From Arthrobacter sp. OAP107 (lineage in GTDB: Bacteria; Actinomycetota; Actinomycetes; Actinomycetales; Micrococcaceae), in assembly GCF_040546765.1 (NCBI RefSeq), contig NZ_JBEPOK010000001.1, positions 558,001 to 622,000 of the forward strand: a stretch of DNA of 64,000 nt, written 5' to 3'. Shown piece after piece: positions 1-8,055 of the stretch; positions within the stretch are counted from its first letter, which is position 1, and the number at the start of each line of letters is the position of its first letter. The translations under genes and the position numbers were made by a program. The notes under the pieces are model-generated. The model saw nothing but the letters and a program-made list of their open reading frames with translations. It did no database searches and had not been told where the DNA came from.

Positions 1-399
1 ACGGTCCGGCAAGCAGACCCATCGACATGGAGGAAACCAACGCGACCTTAGCCGTGCGGCGGGGTGTTGGCGCAGTGATTTTCATTGTTTCTCCCGCGAG
101 ATGTGTTCGGGCATCATTGGCCGATCACGTGACGCGTGGAGACCTATCAACCACTTATGTCCGCTTTATGATCGTCCACCCGGACGTGCCGGGTGGGCTT
201 GGAACCGGACCCGTTCTCGGTGATACTGCTGGAATCCGGTGATTCAAAGTGTACGCCTATAAGTGGGTGTCAACACTTATTTACCGCAATTGTCAACCGG
301 TAGCGGTTGCATTACTGCCGTCGGGAGCCGCCGCGGCGGCTGCAGGAAGAGGGCCGACGGCGGGCTGTCCCGGCGGCGGCCGCCTCACCCTGCGCCGCG
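1..399. other. Left-edge region without a recognisable gene
   Basis: No open frame here has a convincing ribosome site or recognisable protein. Two symmetrical elements are visible: ATAAGTG (259-265) inverted against CACTTAT (274-280) around an 8-base loop, and the 16-bp palindrome AGCCGCCGCGGCGGCT at 326-341. The first could be an operator of a gene outside the window. The second lies 3' of the hydrolase gene that ends at 400 and could help terminate it, but no T-tract follows. No function is assigned. Confidence 0.5.
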
Positions 400-1236
400 C
401 TACTTGCCCAGGAAGGCGAGCAGCGCCTCGTTGACCTCTGCCCCGTGCGTCCAGAGCAGGCCGTGCGGGGCGCCGTCGATCTCCACGTAGTCAGCCTCCG
501 GCAGGGCCTTGCTGAACTGCCGGCCGGTGGCGTCGATCGGCAGGATGTTGTCCGCCGTGCCGTGCACGATCAGCGCCGGGACGTCGATCTTCGGGATGTC
601 GGTGCGGAAGTCGGTGATCCAGGTGGGCTGGGCGGCCACGGAGGCGAATGCGCCGGAACTGGCGGCGAGGTCCCAGCTTGCCCTGAGGGACTCCTCGCTG
701 AGGCGGGGGGTCCCCAGGAAAGTGTCGGTGTTGTAGAAGTTCTTGAAGAACTCAGTGAAGAAGGCGTACCGGTCCGCTGTAACCGCCTCGGTCAGGCCGT
801 CAAAGACCGACTGCGGCACGCCTGTGGGGTTGTCGTCGGTCTGCAGGAGGAAGGGTTCCAGGGACCCGAGGAAGGCGGCCTTGACAACACGTGCCGATCC
901 GAACGTGGAGAGGTAGCGGGCCACCTCGCCGGTTCCCATCGAGAAGCCCACCAGTACCGCGTCGTTGAGGTCCAGGGTGGTGAGGACGGTGTTGAGGTCG
1001 TCTGCGAAGGTGTCGTAGTCGTAGCCGGTGGTGGGCTTGCTGGACTTCCCGAAGCCGCGGCGGTCGTACGTGACGACGCGGTAGCCGGCGTCCAGCAGGG
1101 CGGCGGTCTGCTTCTCCCAGGAGGATCCGTCCAGGGGATAGCCGTGGATGAGGACAACAGCCTGCCCTGTTCCGTGGTCTTCGTAATAGAGCTCGATGTC
1201 GGTGCTGTTTTCCTGTCCAACGGTGATGTAAGCCAT
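400..1236 (-). CDS. Alpha/beta hydrolase (non-haem chloroperoxidase/esterase type)
   Basis: 278 residues, the usual size for the cofactor-free chloroperoxidase/esterase branch of the alpha/beta hydrolase fold. The oxyanion-hole segment HGYPLDG is at 31-37, the nucleophile elbow GFSMG places Ser99, and the remaining triad residues are read as Asp229 (HGTADN) and His258 (APHG). The frame stays open upstream to 1638, but the ATG at 1236 begins the MAYITVG strand typical of the family. The natural substrate cannot be deduced; such enzymes hydrolyse esters or lactones and perform perhydrolysis. It is divergent from the flavin oxidoreductase that begins at 1394. Confidence 0.9.
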   Translation of the reverse strand: MAYITVGQENSTDIELYYEDHGTGQAVVLIHGYPLDGSSWEKQTAALLDAGYRVVTYDRRGFGKSSKPTTGYDYDTFADDLNTVLTTLDLNDAVLVGFSMGTGEVARYLSTFGSARVVKAAFLGSLEPFLLQTDDNPTGVPQSVFDGLTEAVTADRYAFFTEFFKNFYNTDTFLGTPRLSEESLRASWDLAASSGAFASVAAQPTWITDFRTDIPKIDVPALIVHGTADNILPIDATGRQFSKALPEADYVEIDGAPHGLLWTHGAEVNEALLAFLGK

Positions 1237-1393
1237 GCCAGCATTCCCTTCGGTCTCATGAGAACGGACGTCCTCAAGCGGTGGTACCAACCTATCGGGG
1301 TCGCGGGTCATGCGGGGTTGCGGGCCGGTGCGCGGCGCGTCACAGGATGTAGCCTGCAGGAATGGCGGCAGGGGCCGGAATGTTGTGCAGGGC

Positions 1394-2440
1394 ATGAAAA
1401 GAATTGGCTTCCTGTCGTTCGGCCACTGGGGGCCTGTGCAGGGTTCCCGTACCAGGACGGCGCGTGATGCGCTGCTGCAGGGGATTGAGCTGGCCGTGGC
1501 CGCGGAGGACCTGGGGATCGATGGCGCGTTCTTCCGCGTGCACCACTTCGCGCGCCAGCAGGCGTCGCCTTTCCCGCTGCTCGCTGCCGCCGCAGCGCGC
1601 ACCAGCCGGATTGAGCTTGGCACCGGGGTCATCGACATGCGCTACGAGAATCCGCTGTACATGGCGGAGGAGGCGGCGGCCACGGACCTTATCAGCGGCG
1701 GCCGGCTCCAGCTGGGTATCAGCCGTGGTTCGCCCGAGCCCGCACGCAACGGGGCCAGTGCTTTTGGCTATGCGCCGCGGGAGGGCGAGACCGATGCGGA
1801 CATGGCGCGCCGGCACACTGAGGAGTTCCGGCGGGCCATCGCCGGTGCCGGCGTGGTGGAGGCCGACCCGCGGTACGCCGGAGGAGCCACCGGGCTGCTG
1901 CCCGTCCAGCCCCGCTCCGAGGGTCTTCCCGAGCGGATCTGGTGGGGCGCGGGAACACGGAAGACGGCGGTCTGGGCGGCCGAGCGCGGGATGAACCTCA
2001 TGAGTTCGACCCTCCTGACCGAGGACACGGGGGTGCCGTTCCACGAGCTCCAGGCCGAGCAGATCGCCATGTTCCGTGAGGCATGGGCGGCGGCAGGACA
2101 CGGCCGCGAGCCGCGGGTATCGGTCAGCCGCAGCGTACTGCCCCTGGCCGACGACGAGGACCGGCAGTACTTCGGGCTGAGCGCGCTCCGCGAGGGCCGG
2201 GACCAGGTGGGCGCCCTCGACGGAACCCTGGCCCGCTTCGGCAAGAGCTACATCGGTGAGCCGGATGTCATCGCCGCGGAGCTGTCCGCCGACGCCGCGG
2301 TGCAGGCCGCGGACACACTCCTGCTCACCGTCCCCAACCAGCTTGGCGTGGAGTACAACGCCAAGCTGCTGGGAAACATCGCCCGCCATGTGGCCCCGGC
2401 CCTGGGGTGGACGCCGTGGAATGTCCGGGAGCAGGCGTAA
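1394..2440 (+). CDS. LLM-class flavin-dependent oxidoreductase (luciferase-like)
   Basis: 348 residues starting MKRIGFLSFGHW at the ATG at 1394; the open frame extends further upstream, but this start matches the first beta strand of the bacterial luciferase fold. Family-like segments are HHFARQQASPFPLLAAAAART (early), ELGTGVIDMRYENP, and GGRLQLGISRGSPEP. Proteins of this class use reduced FMN or F420; the cofactor and substrate here are unknown. No partner flavin reductase lies next to it. Followed after 41 bases by a membrane protein gene. Confidence 0.88.
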   Translation: MKRIGFLSFGHWGPVQGSRTRTARDALLQGIELAVAAEDLGIDGAFFRVHHFARQQASPFPLLAAAAARTSRIELGTGVIDMRYENPLYMAEEAAATDLISGGRLQLGISRGSPEPARNGASAFGYAPREGETDADMARRHTEEFRRAIAGAGVVEADPRYAGGATGLLPVQPRSEGLPERIWWGAGTRKTAVWAAERGMNLMSSTLLTEDTGVPFHELQAEQIAMFREAWAAAGHGREPRVSVSRSVLPLADDEDRQYFGLSALREGRDQVGALDGTLARFGKSYIGEPDVIAAELSADAAVQAADTLLLTVPNQLGVEYNAKLLGNIARHVAPALGWTPWNVREQA

Positions 2441-2481
2441 CCTACTGGCATTGAACGGTTCCTCCCAAGGGGGCGGTTGCC

Positions 2482-3213
2482 ATGGACCCGAATCACGTTC
2501 CTGTAAGCCGGGATTCCGGCCGCGGTCCATATTCCGGCGGCGGTCCGGGCGTCCGGCGGCTGGCTGCTGTCCTGCTGGTTGCCGGCGTCGTGCTTTCCCT
2601 CGGTTTCGGCGCCCTGCATCCGGGAGAGGCTGATCCGAACGATCACGCAGCGGCCTTCGCTGAGTATGCCCGCAGCGAGCCGTGGACGGTGGTGCACCTG
2701 GGGCAGTTTGTGGGCATGGCAGCCCTTGTCAGCGGGCTGTTGGTGCTGGGAACCGTGGCCGGCGGCCCGCCCGGACGCTCCGCATGGGCCGCGCGGTTGG
2801 GCAACTGGGCGGCGGCCGCTTCGCTGGCCCTGTATGGGGCACTGCAGGCGGTGGACGGCGTGGCGCTGAAGCATTCCGTGGATGCCTGGGCTGCCTCCGA
2901 GGGCGCCGACAAAGCGGTTCGCTTTGCCGCTGCGGAGGACATCCGCTGGCTGGAGTGGGGGATGCGCAGCTACCAAAGCTTCGTGCTGGGGGCGGCGCTC
3001 CTCCTGCTTGGCGTCGCGGTGGCCAGTTCGCCCGGGTTCCCGCGGCCGGTGGGTTACCTCATGGGACTGTCTGGAGCCGCATACCTGGCCCAGGGCTGGA
3101 TCATCGGAGCCATAGGTTTCTCCGGCAGCAACACCGTGCCCACGCTGGCAGGCATCGCGCTCATCCTGGTCTGGACGCTTTGGCTCCTGGCAAGTTCGCT
3201 GAGGCGGCCCTAG
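2482..3213 (+). CDS. Six-helix integral membrane protein, function unknown
   Basis: 243 residues. After a glycine- and arginine-rich cytoplasmic N-terminus of about 25 residues, hydrophobic stretches near 27-47, 70-92, 105-122, 165-182, 190-210 and 222-240 suggest six transmembrane helices. The general look resembles DUF4386-like proteins, but no diagnostic motif was recognised. The ATG at 2482 is preceded by AAGGGGGCGG. It may be co-transcribed with the small acidic protein gene downstream. Confidence 0.8.
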   Translation: MDPNHVPVSRDSGRGPYSGGGPGVRRLAAVLLVAGVVLSLGFGALHPGEADPNDHAAAFAEYARSEPWTVVHLGQFVGMAALVSGLLVLGTVAGGPPGRSAWAARLGNWAAAASLALYGALQAVDGVALKHSVDAWAASEGADKAVRFAAAEDIRWLEWGMRSYQSFVLGAALLLLGVAVASSPGFPRPVGYLMGLSGAAYLAQGWIIGAIGFSGSNTVPTLAGIALILVWTLWLLASSLRRP

Positions 3214-3284
3214 TCCCGGCGCCGCTCCCGGCGGCTGTGCCTAGACTGGGATGCGACCGGCATTTCCCAGTGAGAGGCAGTGGC

Positions 3285-3530
3285 ATGACCGACAGCAAGC
3301 GCAATGCGGAAGAGCCCAGTGATCTTCGCGGCCCTGACGACCCGGACGCCGTCGAACAGGAGCAGCCCCATCCTGAGGCTGGCACGGCGCACAACATTCG
3401 TGAGGAACAGATGACACAGGCCGGCGGCACAGTTCCCGCCGGCTACGTGGGCAGCGGGGCGCCGGAGGGCGGCCACAAGCCGGAAGAGGCCGCGGGCGAA
3501 TCCGGCATGTGGGACGCCGGGGACAGGTAG
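3285..3530 (+). CDS. Small acidic hydrophilic protein, unknown
   Basis: 81 residues, rich in Glu, Asp, Pro and Gly, without hydrophobic segments, so probably disordered. The ATG at 3285 follows GAGAGGCAGTGGC, a usable ribosome site. Low-complexity acidic proteins like this are common in Arthrobacter-type genomes and often lie near stress genes. It ends one base before the kinase gene on the other strand ends, so the two genes abut tail to tail. No function is proposed. Confidence 0.6.
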   Translation: MTDSKRNAEEPSDLRGPDDPDAVEQEQPHPEAGTAHNIREEQMTQAGGTVPAGYVGSGAPEGGHKPEEAAGESGMWDAGDR

Positions 3531-4196
3531 CTAACGCCAGGCGATGATCCTGTCGGCACGGGAGCGCGTGGCTTCGATCAGGCGTGCGTTGGCCGCGTCC
3601 GGTCCGTTGGCCCAGGCCTCGGCCGCCGCACGGTCCATGCCATAGAGCATGTGCCGTTCGACCAGGCGGGCAAGGCGCAATTCACGCGGCGTGTCGATGA
3701 ACCACACCTCGTCCAGCTGTGCCCGCACCTGCTGCCAGCGCGGATCGTCGTTGAGCAGGTAGTTGCCCTCCGTGATGATGATGGGGATGGCGGCCGGAAC
3801 GGCCAGCGATGCGGCTACCGGCTCATCGATCGTCCGCCGGAAGTCCGGCGCGTACACAACGTCCTCGTCCCGGCGCGCAAGCCGCTGCAGGAGCGAAAGG
3901 TAACCGCCGACGTCGAACGTGTCCGGCGCGCCCTTGCGCTGCCGCAGCGGAGTGCCGTCAATGATGGCGTTGCCCAGGTGGAAGCCGTCCATGGGCACCA
4001 CGAGGGCGGTATCTGGGCCGAGCGCGTCCGCGAGGCAGGCCGAGAAGGTGGACTTGCCGGACCCCGGTGAGCCGGCCACGCCGAGGAGAAGCCGCCTTCC
4101 GGAGGTCAGCCGGCTGCGCAGTTGGGCGACGGCCTGCTGGATTTCCGCGGATTCGAAAGCCAGGAGGGACTGGGGCTCAACGTTCGGAAGGGTCAT
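3531..4196 (-). CDS. Nucleoside/nucleotide kinase family protein (uridine kinase-like P-loop)
   Basis: 221 residues from the ATG at 4196, preceded by AGGATG; an in-frame ATG at 4205 is possible but has no ribosome site. The Walker A loop GSPGSGKST is at 42-50, followed by VPMDGFHL and RKGAPDTFD, the set seen in the phosphoribulokinase/uridine kinase superfamily (YggC/pantothenate-kinase-like branch). The substrate is not decidable from sequence; sugars, nucleosides and pantothenate are all known for relatives. It is not obviously linked to its neighbours. Confidence 0.85.
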   Translation of the reverse strand: MTLPNVEPQSLLAFESAEIQQAVAQLRSRLTSGRRLLLGVAGSPGSGKSTFSACLADALGPDTALVVPMDGFHLGNAIIDGTPLRQRKGAPDTFDVGGYLSLLQRLARRDEDVVYAPDFRRTIDEPVAASLAVPAAIPIIITEGNYLLNDDPRWQQVRAQLDEVWFIDTPRELRLARLVERHMLYGMDRAAAEAWANGPDAANARLIEATRSRADRIIAWR

Positions 4197-4252
4197 GCAC
4201 AGCATCCTAGGCGAGGCCCGGGACGCCGGAGTGTGTTGTGGCGCGTGAGCGT

Positions 4253-4726
4253 TCAGTCGAGCGGAATGGTGATGGTGATCGCCGTGCCTGTACCGGGGGA
4301 CGAGATGATGTTCACGGTGCCGCCCGCCTCCTCGACCGCCTGTGAGATGGTCCTCAGTCCGTGGCCGTTGACTTCTCCCGCCGCCGGCGGAACCGATTCG
4401 AACCCAGTGCCGTTGTCCGCGACCATGAGGCGGATGCCGTGGAAGACTGCGGCAAGCCGGACGGTCACATCCGTGGCATGCGCATGCTTGAACGTGTTGC
4501 TCAGCGCCTCCTGCGCGGACTGGTAGAGCAGGGAGGCGCAGCCGGATGAGATCTCGACGCCGTGGTGCGGCGTCTCCCAGCGGACGCAGGTACCCTGGCG
4601 GCGCAGGGGAACCGTGAGCCTGTCGATGCAGCCGGCAAGCCCCAGCCGGTAAAAGTCCAGCGGCTGACGGTCGGTGATGACACCGCCGACCTCGACGACT
4701 TCCTCGAGAGTTGCTGACTGGTTCAT
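4253..4726 (-). CDS. Orphan histidine-kinase-type ATPase domain protein
   Basis: 157 residues from the ATG at 4726. The C-terminal part is a GHKL ATPase domain: N-box QEALSNTFKHA (Asn77), G1 box DNGTGF (104-109), G2 box GHGLRT (121-126). This is the NarL-partner (HisKA_3) type. No phospho-acceptor histidine helix, sensor or membrane segment is present in the first 60 residues, and no response regulator is adjacent. It may be a stand-alone ATPase or an anti-sigma-like protein rather than a true sensor kinase, or a shortened relic. Confidence 0.75.
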   Translation of the reverse strand: MNQSATLEEVVEVGGVITDRQPLDFYRLGLAGCIDRLTVPLRRQGTCVRWETPHHGVEISSGCASLLYQSAQEALSNTFKHAHATDVTVRLAAVFHGIRLMVADNGTGFESVPPAAGEVNGHGLRTISQAVEEAGGTVNIISSPGTGTAITITIPLD

Positions 4727-4892
4727 GGCGGCCCCCCGGCTTCCTTGCGGTCCTCGTTGCATGTTTTCCCTGGAAATCGCTCCTCCAGGGGCTGATGCAT
4801 TAAGGGTGGCGCCGGCCGATCAGGCTTGCCGCAGGTTTACCCCGGGATCCAATCAAGTTTCCGCAAGATGTTCTGCGGCCGGTGTCCTGTGG

Positions 4893-5129
4893 CTATGGGG
4901 CCATCATCCAGGGCTGGAGCGAGTGCTGCGGATACGTGACGGCGTCGGCGGCGTCGAGCACCTCCAGCGCGGTCATGTGCGCGGCTGCCGCCACTTCACG
5001 GATTGGCTTGCCGTGGGTTACGGCCGCGGCAACCGCACTTTGCAGGGTTGCAGCCGCGGGGTCATGCTCTACTGCTGCGGATTCCAGCGTCGCCACGGCT
5101 TCTTCCACCGCGCGGATATCGTCGTCCAT
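4893..5129 (-). CDS. Small helical protein, unknown
   Basis: 78 residues, alanine-rich and predicted mostly helical. The segment GKPIREVAAAAHMTALEVLDA looks like a helix-turn-helix but is too short to call. The start was placed at the ATG at 5129 (MDDDIRAV), which follows AGGAGGGTACC on the minus strand, a strong ribosome site; the frame stays open to 5165. It is divergent from the tetR gene at 5272 and could share its operator. Confidence 0.65.
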   Translation of the reverse strand: MDDDIRAVEEAVATLESAAVEHDPAAATLQSAVAAAVTHGKPIREVAAAAHMTALEVLDAADAVTYPQHSLQPWMMAP

Positions 5130-5223
5130 CGGTACCCTCCTGTTTCTGCCCCATTGCAGTGACACGCGCGGCAGGAGAACAGCAACTGCTCCCCAGACGA
5201 AGTGTCATGTTCCTAAAACAATA

Positions 5224-5241
5224 AGACAGACAAGTCTGTCT
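5224..5241. promoter_or_regulatory. Perfect 18-bp palindromic TetR-type operator
   Basis: AGACAGACAAGTCTGTCT is an exact inverted repeat with 8-bp arms and a 2-bp centre, 31 bases before the tetR start codon and between two divergent genes. Palindromes with the core AGACNG...CNGTCT are typical operators of TetR-family regulators, so autoregulation by the adjacent gene is likely. The assignment to this regulator is an inference from position and symmetry. Confidence 0.75.
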
Positions 5242-5271
5242 CTGCCAGTGCCAAGGTACACTGAATCTCTG

Positions 5272-5895
5272 ATGAGTGCTCCTGATGCAACCGGGGATGC
5301 CTTGCTGCCTGAAGAGGTGCGCACCGGCCATAGTGAACCAGTGGACCGGATTCTCGCTACCGCCTACGAACTTTTTTCCCACCGCGGTGTCCGCGACGTC
5401 GGAATCAATGAACTGATCGAGCAGTCCGGAGTGGCCAAGTCCACGTTCTACCGCCACTTCCCGTCCAAGGACGCACTGGTCCTGGCATTCCTGGCATTCC
5501 TGGCACTCCGCGACCAGGTCTGGACCGTGGACCTGATTGTCTCCGAGGCCCGGCGCCGGGGAGCCACTCCCGAAGGACGCCTGCTGGCCATCTTCGACGT
5601 CTTCGGCGACTGGTTCCAGCGGGACGATTTCGAGGCGTGCACGTTCATCAATGTCCTGCTGGAGATGGGTCCCGGGCATCCGCTGGGAGAGGCCAGCATC
5701 GGCTACCTCGCCAGGATCCGCGGCCACATCCAGGCGCTCGCAGAGGAGGCAGGGCTGGAACGCCCCGACGAATTTGCCCGCTCGTGGCACATCCTGATGA
5801 AGGGCTCCATCATTTCCGCGACCGAAGGTGACTTCCTCGCCAACAAGCGGGCGCAGCAGATGGCCGGCTGGCTGATCGCGCACCACCGAAGCTGA
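5272..5895 (+). CDS. TetR/AcrR family transcriptional regulator
   Basis: 207 residues from the ATG at 5272, chosen because the longer open frame runs through the divergent promoter and the palindromic operator. The N-terminal TetR DNA-binding domain spans about 23-70, with the helix-turn-helix VGINELIEQSGVAKSTFYRHFPSKD around 43-66. The C-terminal domain (about 85-205) is of the ligand-binding type with no recognised effector. Residues 71-79 show a small repeat (LAFLAFLAL) encoded by three near-identical 9-base units (GGCATTCCT), a possible slippage site at the domain junction. The target genes are not evident apart from the operator just upstream. Confidence 0.92.
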   Translation: MSAPDATGDALLPEEVRTGHSEPVDRILATAYELFSHRGVRDVGINELIEQSGVAKSTFYRHFPSKDALVLAFLAFLALRDQVWTVDLIVSEARRRGATPEGRLLAIFDVFGDWFQRDDFEACTFINVLLEMGPGHPLGEASIGYLARIRGHIQALAEEAGLERPDEFARSWHILMKGSIISATEGDFLANKRAQQMAGWLIAHHRS

Positions 5896-5909
5896 CAGGC
5901 CGGCCCCGT

Positions 5910-6374
5910 TCAGTCGAGCCGCAGCAGGTTCCGCAGCGGAGCCGGGAGCCACTTCGGCTTCGGTCCGTCAGCGGCGTTCTCGGACCCGGCCAATGACGGC
6001 TCCGCGGTGCCGGCGGCGAAGTAGTCCCCGCCGGCCGGAAGATAATCACCGGCCGTGAGGTTGCCCCCGCCTGTTGCCGGCGGTAGGCAGGCGTTCTCGC
6101 TCAAATGGCACAGCAGCGCTTGCTCGGGTGAACCCGGATGTGAGGCCAGATGCTGCAGCAGCCGGCGCCGGGCTTCCGACTGCACATCCGTGGTGGCGAG
6201 GATGTCCAGGATGAGTTCGATAACCTGGGCCCGCATCACGGTCCGGTCAATCGACCTCAGCGAGTCACTGCAGAAAACCTCCAGCGCGTCCGCTGCATCC
6301 TGGGTGCACCGTCCCGGTTCGGCGGCAGTCTTCAGCCATTCAGGCTCAGCGGGGGTGGGGACATTAGCGTCCAT
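5910..6374 (-). CDS. Hypothetical protein with helical N-terminus and Gly/Ala-rich C-terminus
   Basis: 154 residues. The ATG at 6374 is preceded by CGGAGGTCCCG, a very good ribosome site. The first 90 residues look helical, with the segment EARRRLLQHLASHPGS; the last 60 residues are rich in Gly, Ala, Asp and Pro with a near repeat (AGDYLPAGGDYFAAG). No family was recognised. It overlaps the end of a 21-codon frame (6364-6429) that has its own ribosome site, so the two may be translationally coupled. Confidence 0.7.
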   Translation of the reverse strand: MDANVPTPAEPEWLKTAAEPGRCTQDAADALEVFCSDSLRSIDRTVMRAQVIELILDILATTDVQSEARRRLLQHLASHPGSPEQALLCHLSENACLPPATGGGNLTAGDYLPAGGDYFAAGTAEPSLAGSENAADGPKPKWLPAPLRNLLRLD

Positions 6375-6429
6375 CGGGACCTCCGGAAAGGTTCGCGCTT
6401 TCCGCCGGCGTCTTCATTGCGTTCTTCAT
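6364..6429 (-). CDS. Possible 21-codon leader peptide coupled to the downstream gene
   Basis: ATG at 6429 lies after GAAGGAGCCGCG, an excellent ribosome site. The frame encodes MKNAMKTPAESANLSGGPDGR and stops at 6364, 11 bases inside the next gene. The strong ribosome site and the overlap suggest a translated leader that couples to the 154-residue gene. The peptide has no run of rare or repeated codons that would signal classical attenuation. It could also simply be a chance frame with a good ribosome site. Confidence 0.4.
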   Translation of the reverse strand: MKNAMKTPAESANLSGGPDGR

Positions 6430-6810
6430 CGCGGCTCCTTCATTGGCGGCGTGACTCTTGCATGGTGCCAATGTGCGGCACGTCTCCTGTGAAAAACTCG
6501 TCGCGGGGGACCCCCTTGATGGGCACGCCCTGCGGAAATGGGGGGTCCATCCAGCGAAAGGGGTGCTCACTGCCGGAGGCCGGCCCGCTGACGCCTGTGA
6601 GGTTCCCGGTTTTTCACAAGGAAACTCTCAGGATCCGACCGGGACGAAAGGGCCCGCGGCTGGTTGGCTGCAGCAAGGCCTGACCACCGCGCTCACAAGC
6701 GATCGGCAAGAGACAAGCATTCCGCAACGGCGTAGCTTTGTTGGTGTCGGGACCCGCTCCGGTCCTCCGCATCCTGCAACGGGGCCGGAAGCTGACAGGA
6801 GGTAACAGCG
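6430..6810. other. Divergent intergenic region with nested inverted repeats
   Basis: No gene was found in these 381 bases. TGTGAAAAAC (6488-6497) is exactly inverted as GTTTTTCACA (6609-6618), and inside it GGACCCCC (6508-6515) pairs with GGGGGTCC (6541-6548). The region separates the hypothetical gene from the hsp20 gene at 6811, so it may carry the heat-shock promoter or a folded leader. No exact HAIR/HspR or CIRCE element was seen. Confidence 0.45.
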
Positions 6811-7302
6811 ATGACCAACATATTCAGGCGTGCCGGTGTGGATATCCCGGAACCCTTCCGCCGGTTCCTGGAGGGGGATTTGGACGCCTGGCTGCGGGTG
6901 GAGGAATACCGTGAGTCAGGCTCCCTGGTGGTCAGGGCCGAGGCGCCGGGTATCGATCCCGACAATGACGTGGACATCACCCTCGCCGGCAGCCAGCTGC
7001 AGATCACGGTCCGCCGTGAGGAAAAGTCGGAGCACAGGGAGAGGGAAGGGTACCGTTCGGAGTTCCGGTTCGGCACGTTTTCGCGGACCGTAAGCCTTCC
7101 GGGCCCGGTGAACCAGGAGGACATCCACGCCTCGTACACGGACGGCGTCCTCGAAGTACGTGTTCCGTTGGCCGAGGAGCCAGCTGCGGGCGGCCACAAG
7201 ATCCGCGTCTCCCGCGGCGCCGGAGCCAGTAGTTCAGGTACCGATGAAACGTCACGCACCATGGGGCAGGATCCCGAGGGCCAGAGTTTTGGTGGGCCCT
7301 AG
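6811..7302 (+). CDS. Hsp20/alpha-crystallin small heat-shock protein
   Basis: 163 residues. The alpha-crystallin domain covers about 28-130, with the strands YRESGSLVVRAEAPGIDPDNDVDITLAG, YRSEFRFGTFSRTVSLPG and the terminal GVLEVRVPL, which is the canonical GVL motif. The C-terminal 30 residues are flexible. Such proteins are ATP-independent holdases acting on unfolding proteins in the cytosol. AGGAGGTAACAGCG before the ATG is a near-perfect ribosome site. A second, shorter Hsp20 lies at 11435; the two are clearly different in sequence. Confidence 0.92.
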   Translation: MTNIFRRAGVDIPEPFRRFLEGDLDAWLRVEEYRESGSLVVRAEAPGIDPDNDVDITLAGSQLQITVRREEKSEHREREGYRSEFRFGTFSRTVSLPGPVNQEDIHASYTDGVLEVRVPLAEEPAAGGHKIRVSRGAGASSSGTDETSRTMGQDPEGQSFGGP

Positions 7303-7311
7303 GCCGCCACG

Positions 7312-8055
7312 TCAGCCCTCGTAGTGGGTCCTCGCCGGGCCCTGCCCGAGTGAGTCAACGATCGAGGTTGCAACGCTGTGCAGCTTGATGTTACGGGTGC
7401 TCGATGCTGCCTTGAGCAGCTCGAAGGCTTCCTCCTGGCTGCACCGGTTCTGCGCCATGATCACTCCGACGGCGACGTCGATCACAGTACGGGTTTCCAG
7501 CGTGGCCTTGAGGTTGGCGGCAGCGTCGCTGTAGTGGGCGAAGCGCACGGCAAGCCGCAGGGCCATGGAGGTCTGGCTGACGAAGTCCTGCGCCAGTTCC
7601 AGGACGCGGCCCTCGAACCGGCCCGGACGGTGTGAGTAAAGGTTCAGTGCTGCCCGGGTCTCGCCTTCGAGCACAAACGGGATGGCGAGGATGGAGCGGA
7701 CGCCCTGCCCCAGCACCTTCTCCGCGTAGCTGTCCCAGCGGTCGTGCTTCTCGAGATCCGTGATGTGGATGGTGACCTGGTCGCGCGACGCGGTCATGCA
7801 GGGGCCGTCACCGAAGTCGTACTGGATCTCGTCCATGGCCTGCGCCTCGGGGCTGCTGCTCGCCACGGTTGCTGCCTTGCGGTGCCGCAGCAGGGTTACA
7901 CCGCAGAGGACTTCGTCGCCGGGTTCGGACAGGCTGCGTGCGGAAATCCGGGCAAGCTCGTGAAGGAATTCGCCCACGTCGGAGCTGGTGAGCACCAGCT
8001 CGTTGAGGTGCTCCGTGATTGAGATTTCAGGTTTTGCGGTCGACTCGCTGGCCAC
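7312..8055 (-). CDS. GAF and ANTAR domain protein (RNA-binding antiterminator type)
   Basis: 247 residues from the GTG at 8055, the start of the conserved part; the frame is open to 8211. A GAF sensor domain occupies about 25-160 (DVGEFLHELARISARSL to FVSQTSMALRLAVRF), and a C-terminal ANTAR domain about 175-235 with the helices TRTVIDVAVGVIMAQNRCSQEEAFELLKAAS. ANTAR domains bind paired hexaloop RNA hairpins and prevent termination. It is widely multiplied in Micrococcaceae. A fragment resembling its first 45 residues lies at 18056-18244. The ligand is unknown. Confidence 0.9.
   Translation of the reverse strand: MASESTAKPEISITEHLNELVLTSSDVGEFLHELARISARSLSEPGDEVLCGVTLLRHRKAATVASSSPEAQAMDEIQYDFGDGPCMTASRDQVTIHITDLEKHDRWDSYAEKVLGQGVRSILAIPFVLEGETRAALNLYSHRPGRFEGRVLELAQDFVSQTSMALRLAVRFAHYSDAAANLKATLETRTVIDVAVGVIMAQNRCSQEEAFELLKAASSTRNIKLHSVATSIVDSLGQGPARTHYEG

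Noticed and set aside
27..242. 71-codon frame at the left edge
   Set aside because: No ribosome site, no similarity to any protein I recognise, and composition like random high-GC translation.
5910..6374. Anti-sigma factor antagonist or zinc-finger anti-sigma protein
   Set aside because: The helical N-terminus has no HxxxCxxC motif and the C-terminus is disordered.
6693..7262. Long minus-strand frame opposite hsp20
   Set aside because: It is antisense to the alpha-crystallin domain, whose strands read cleanly on the plus strand; the antisense frame has no motif.
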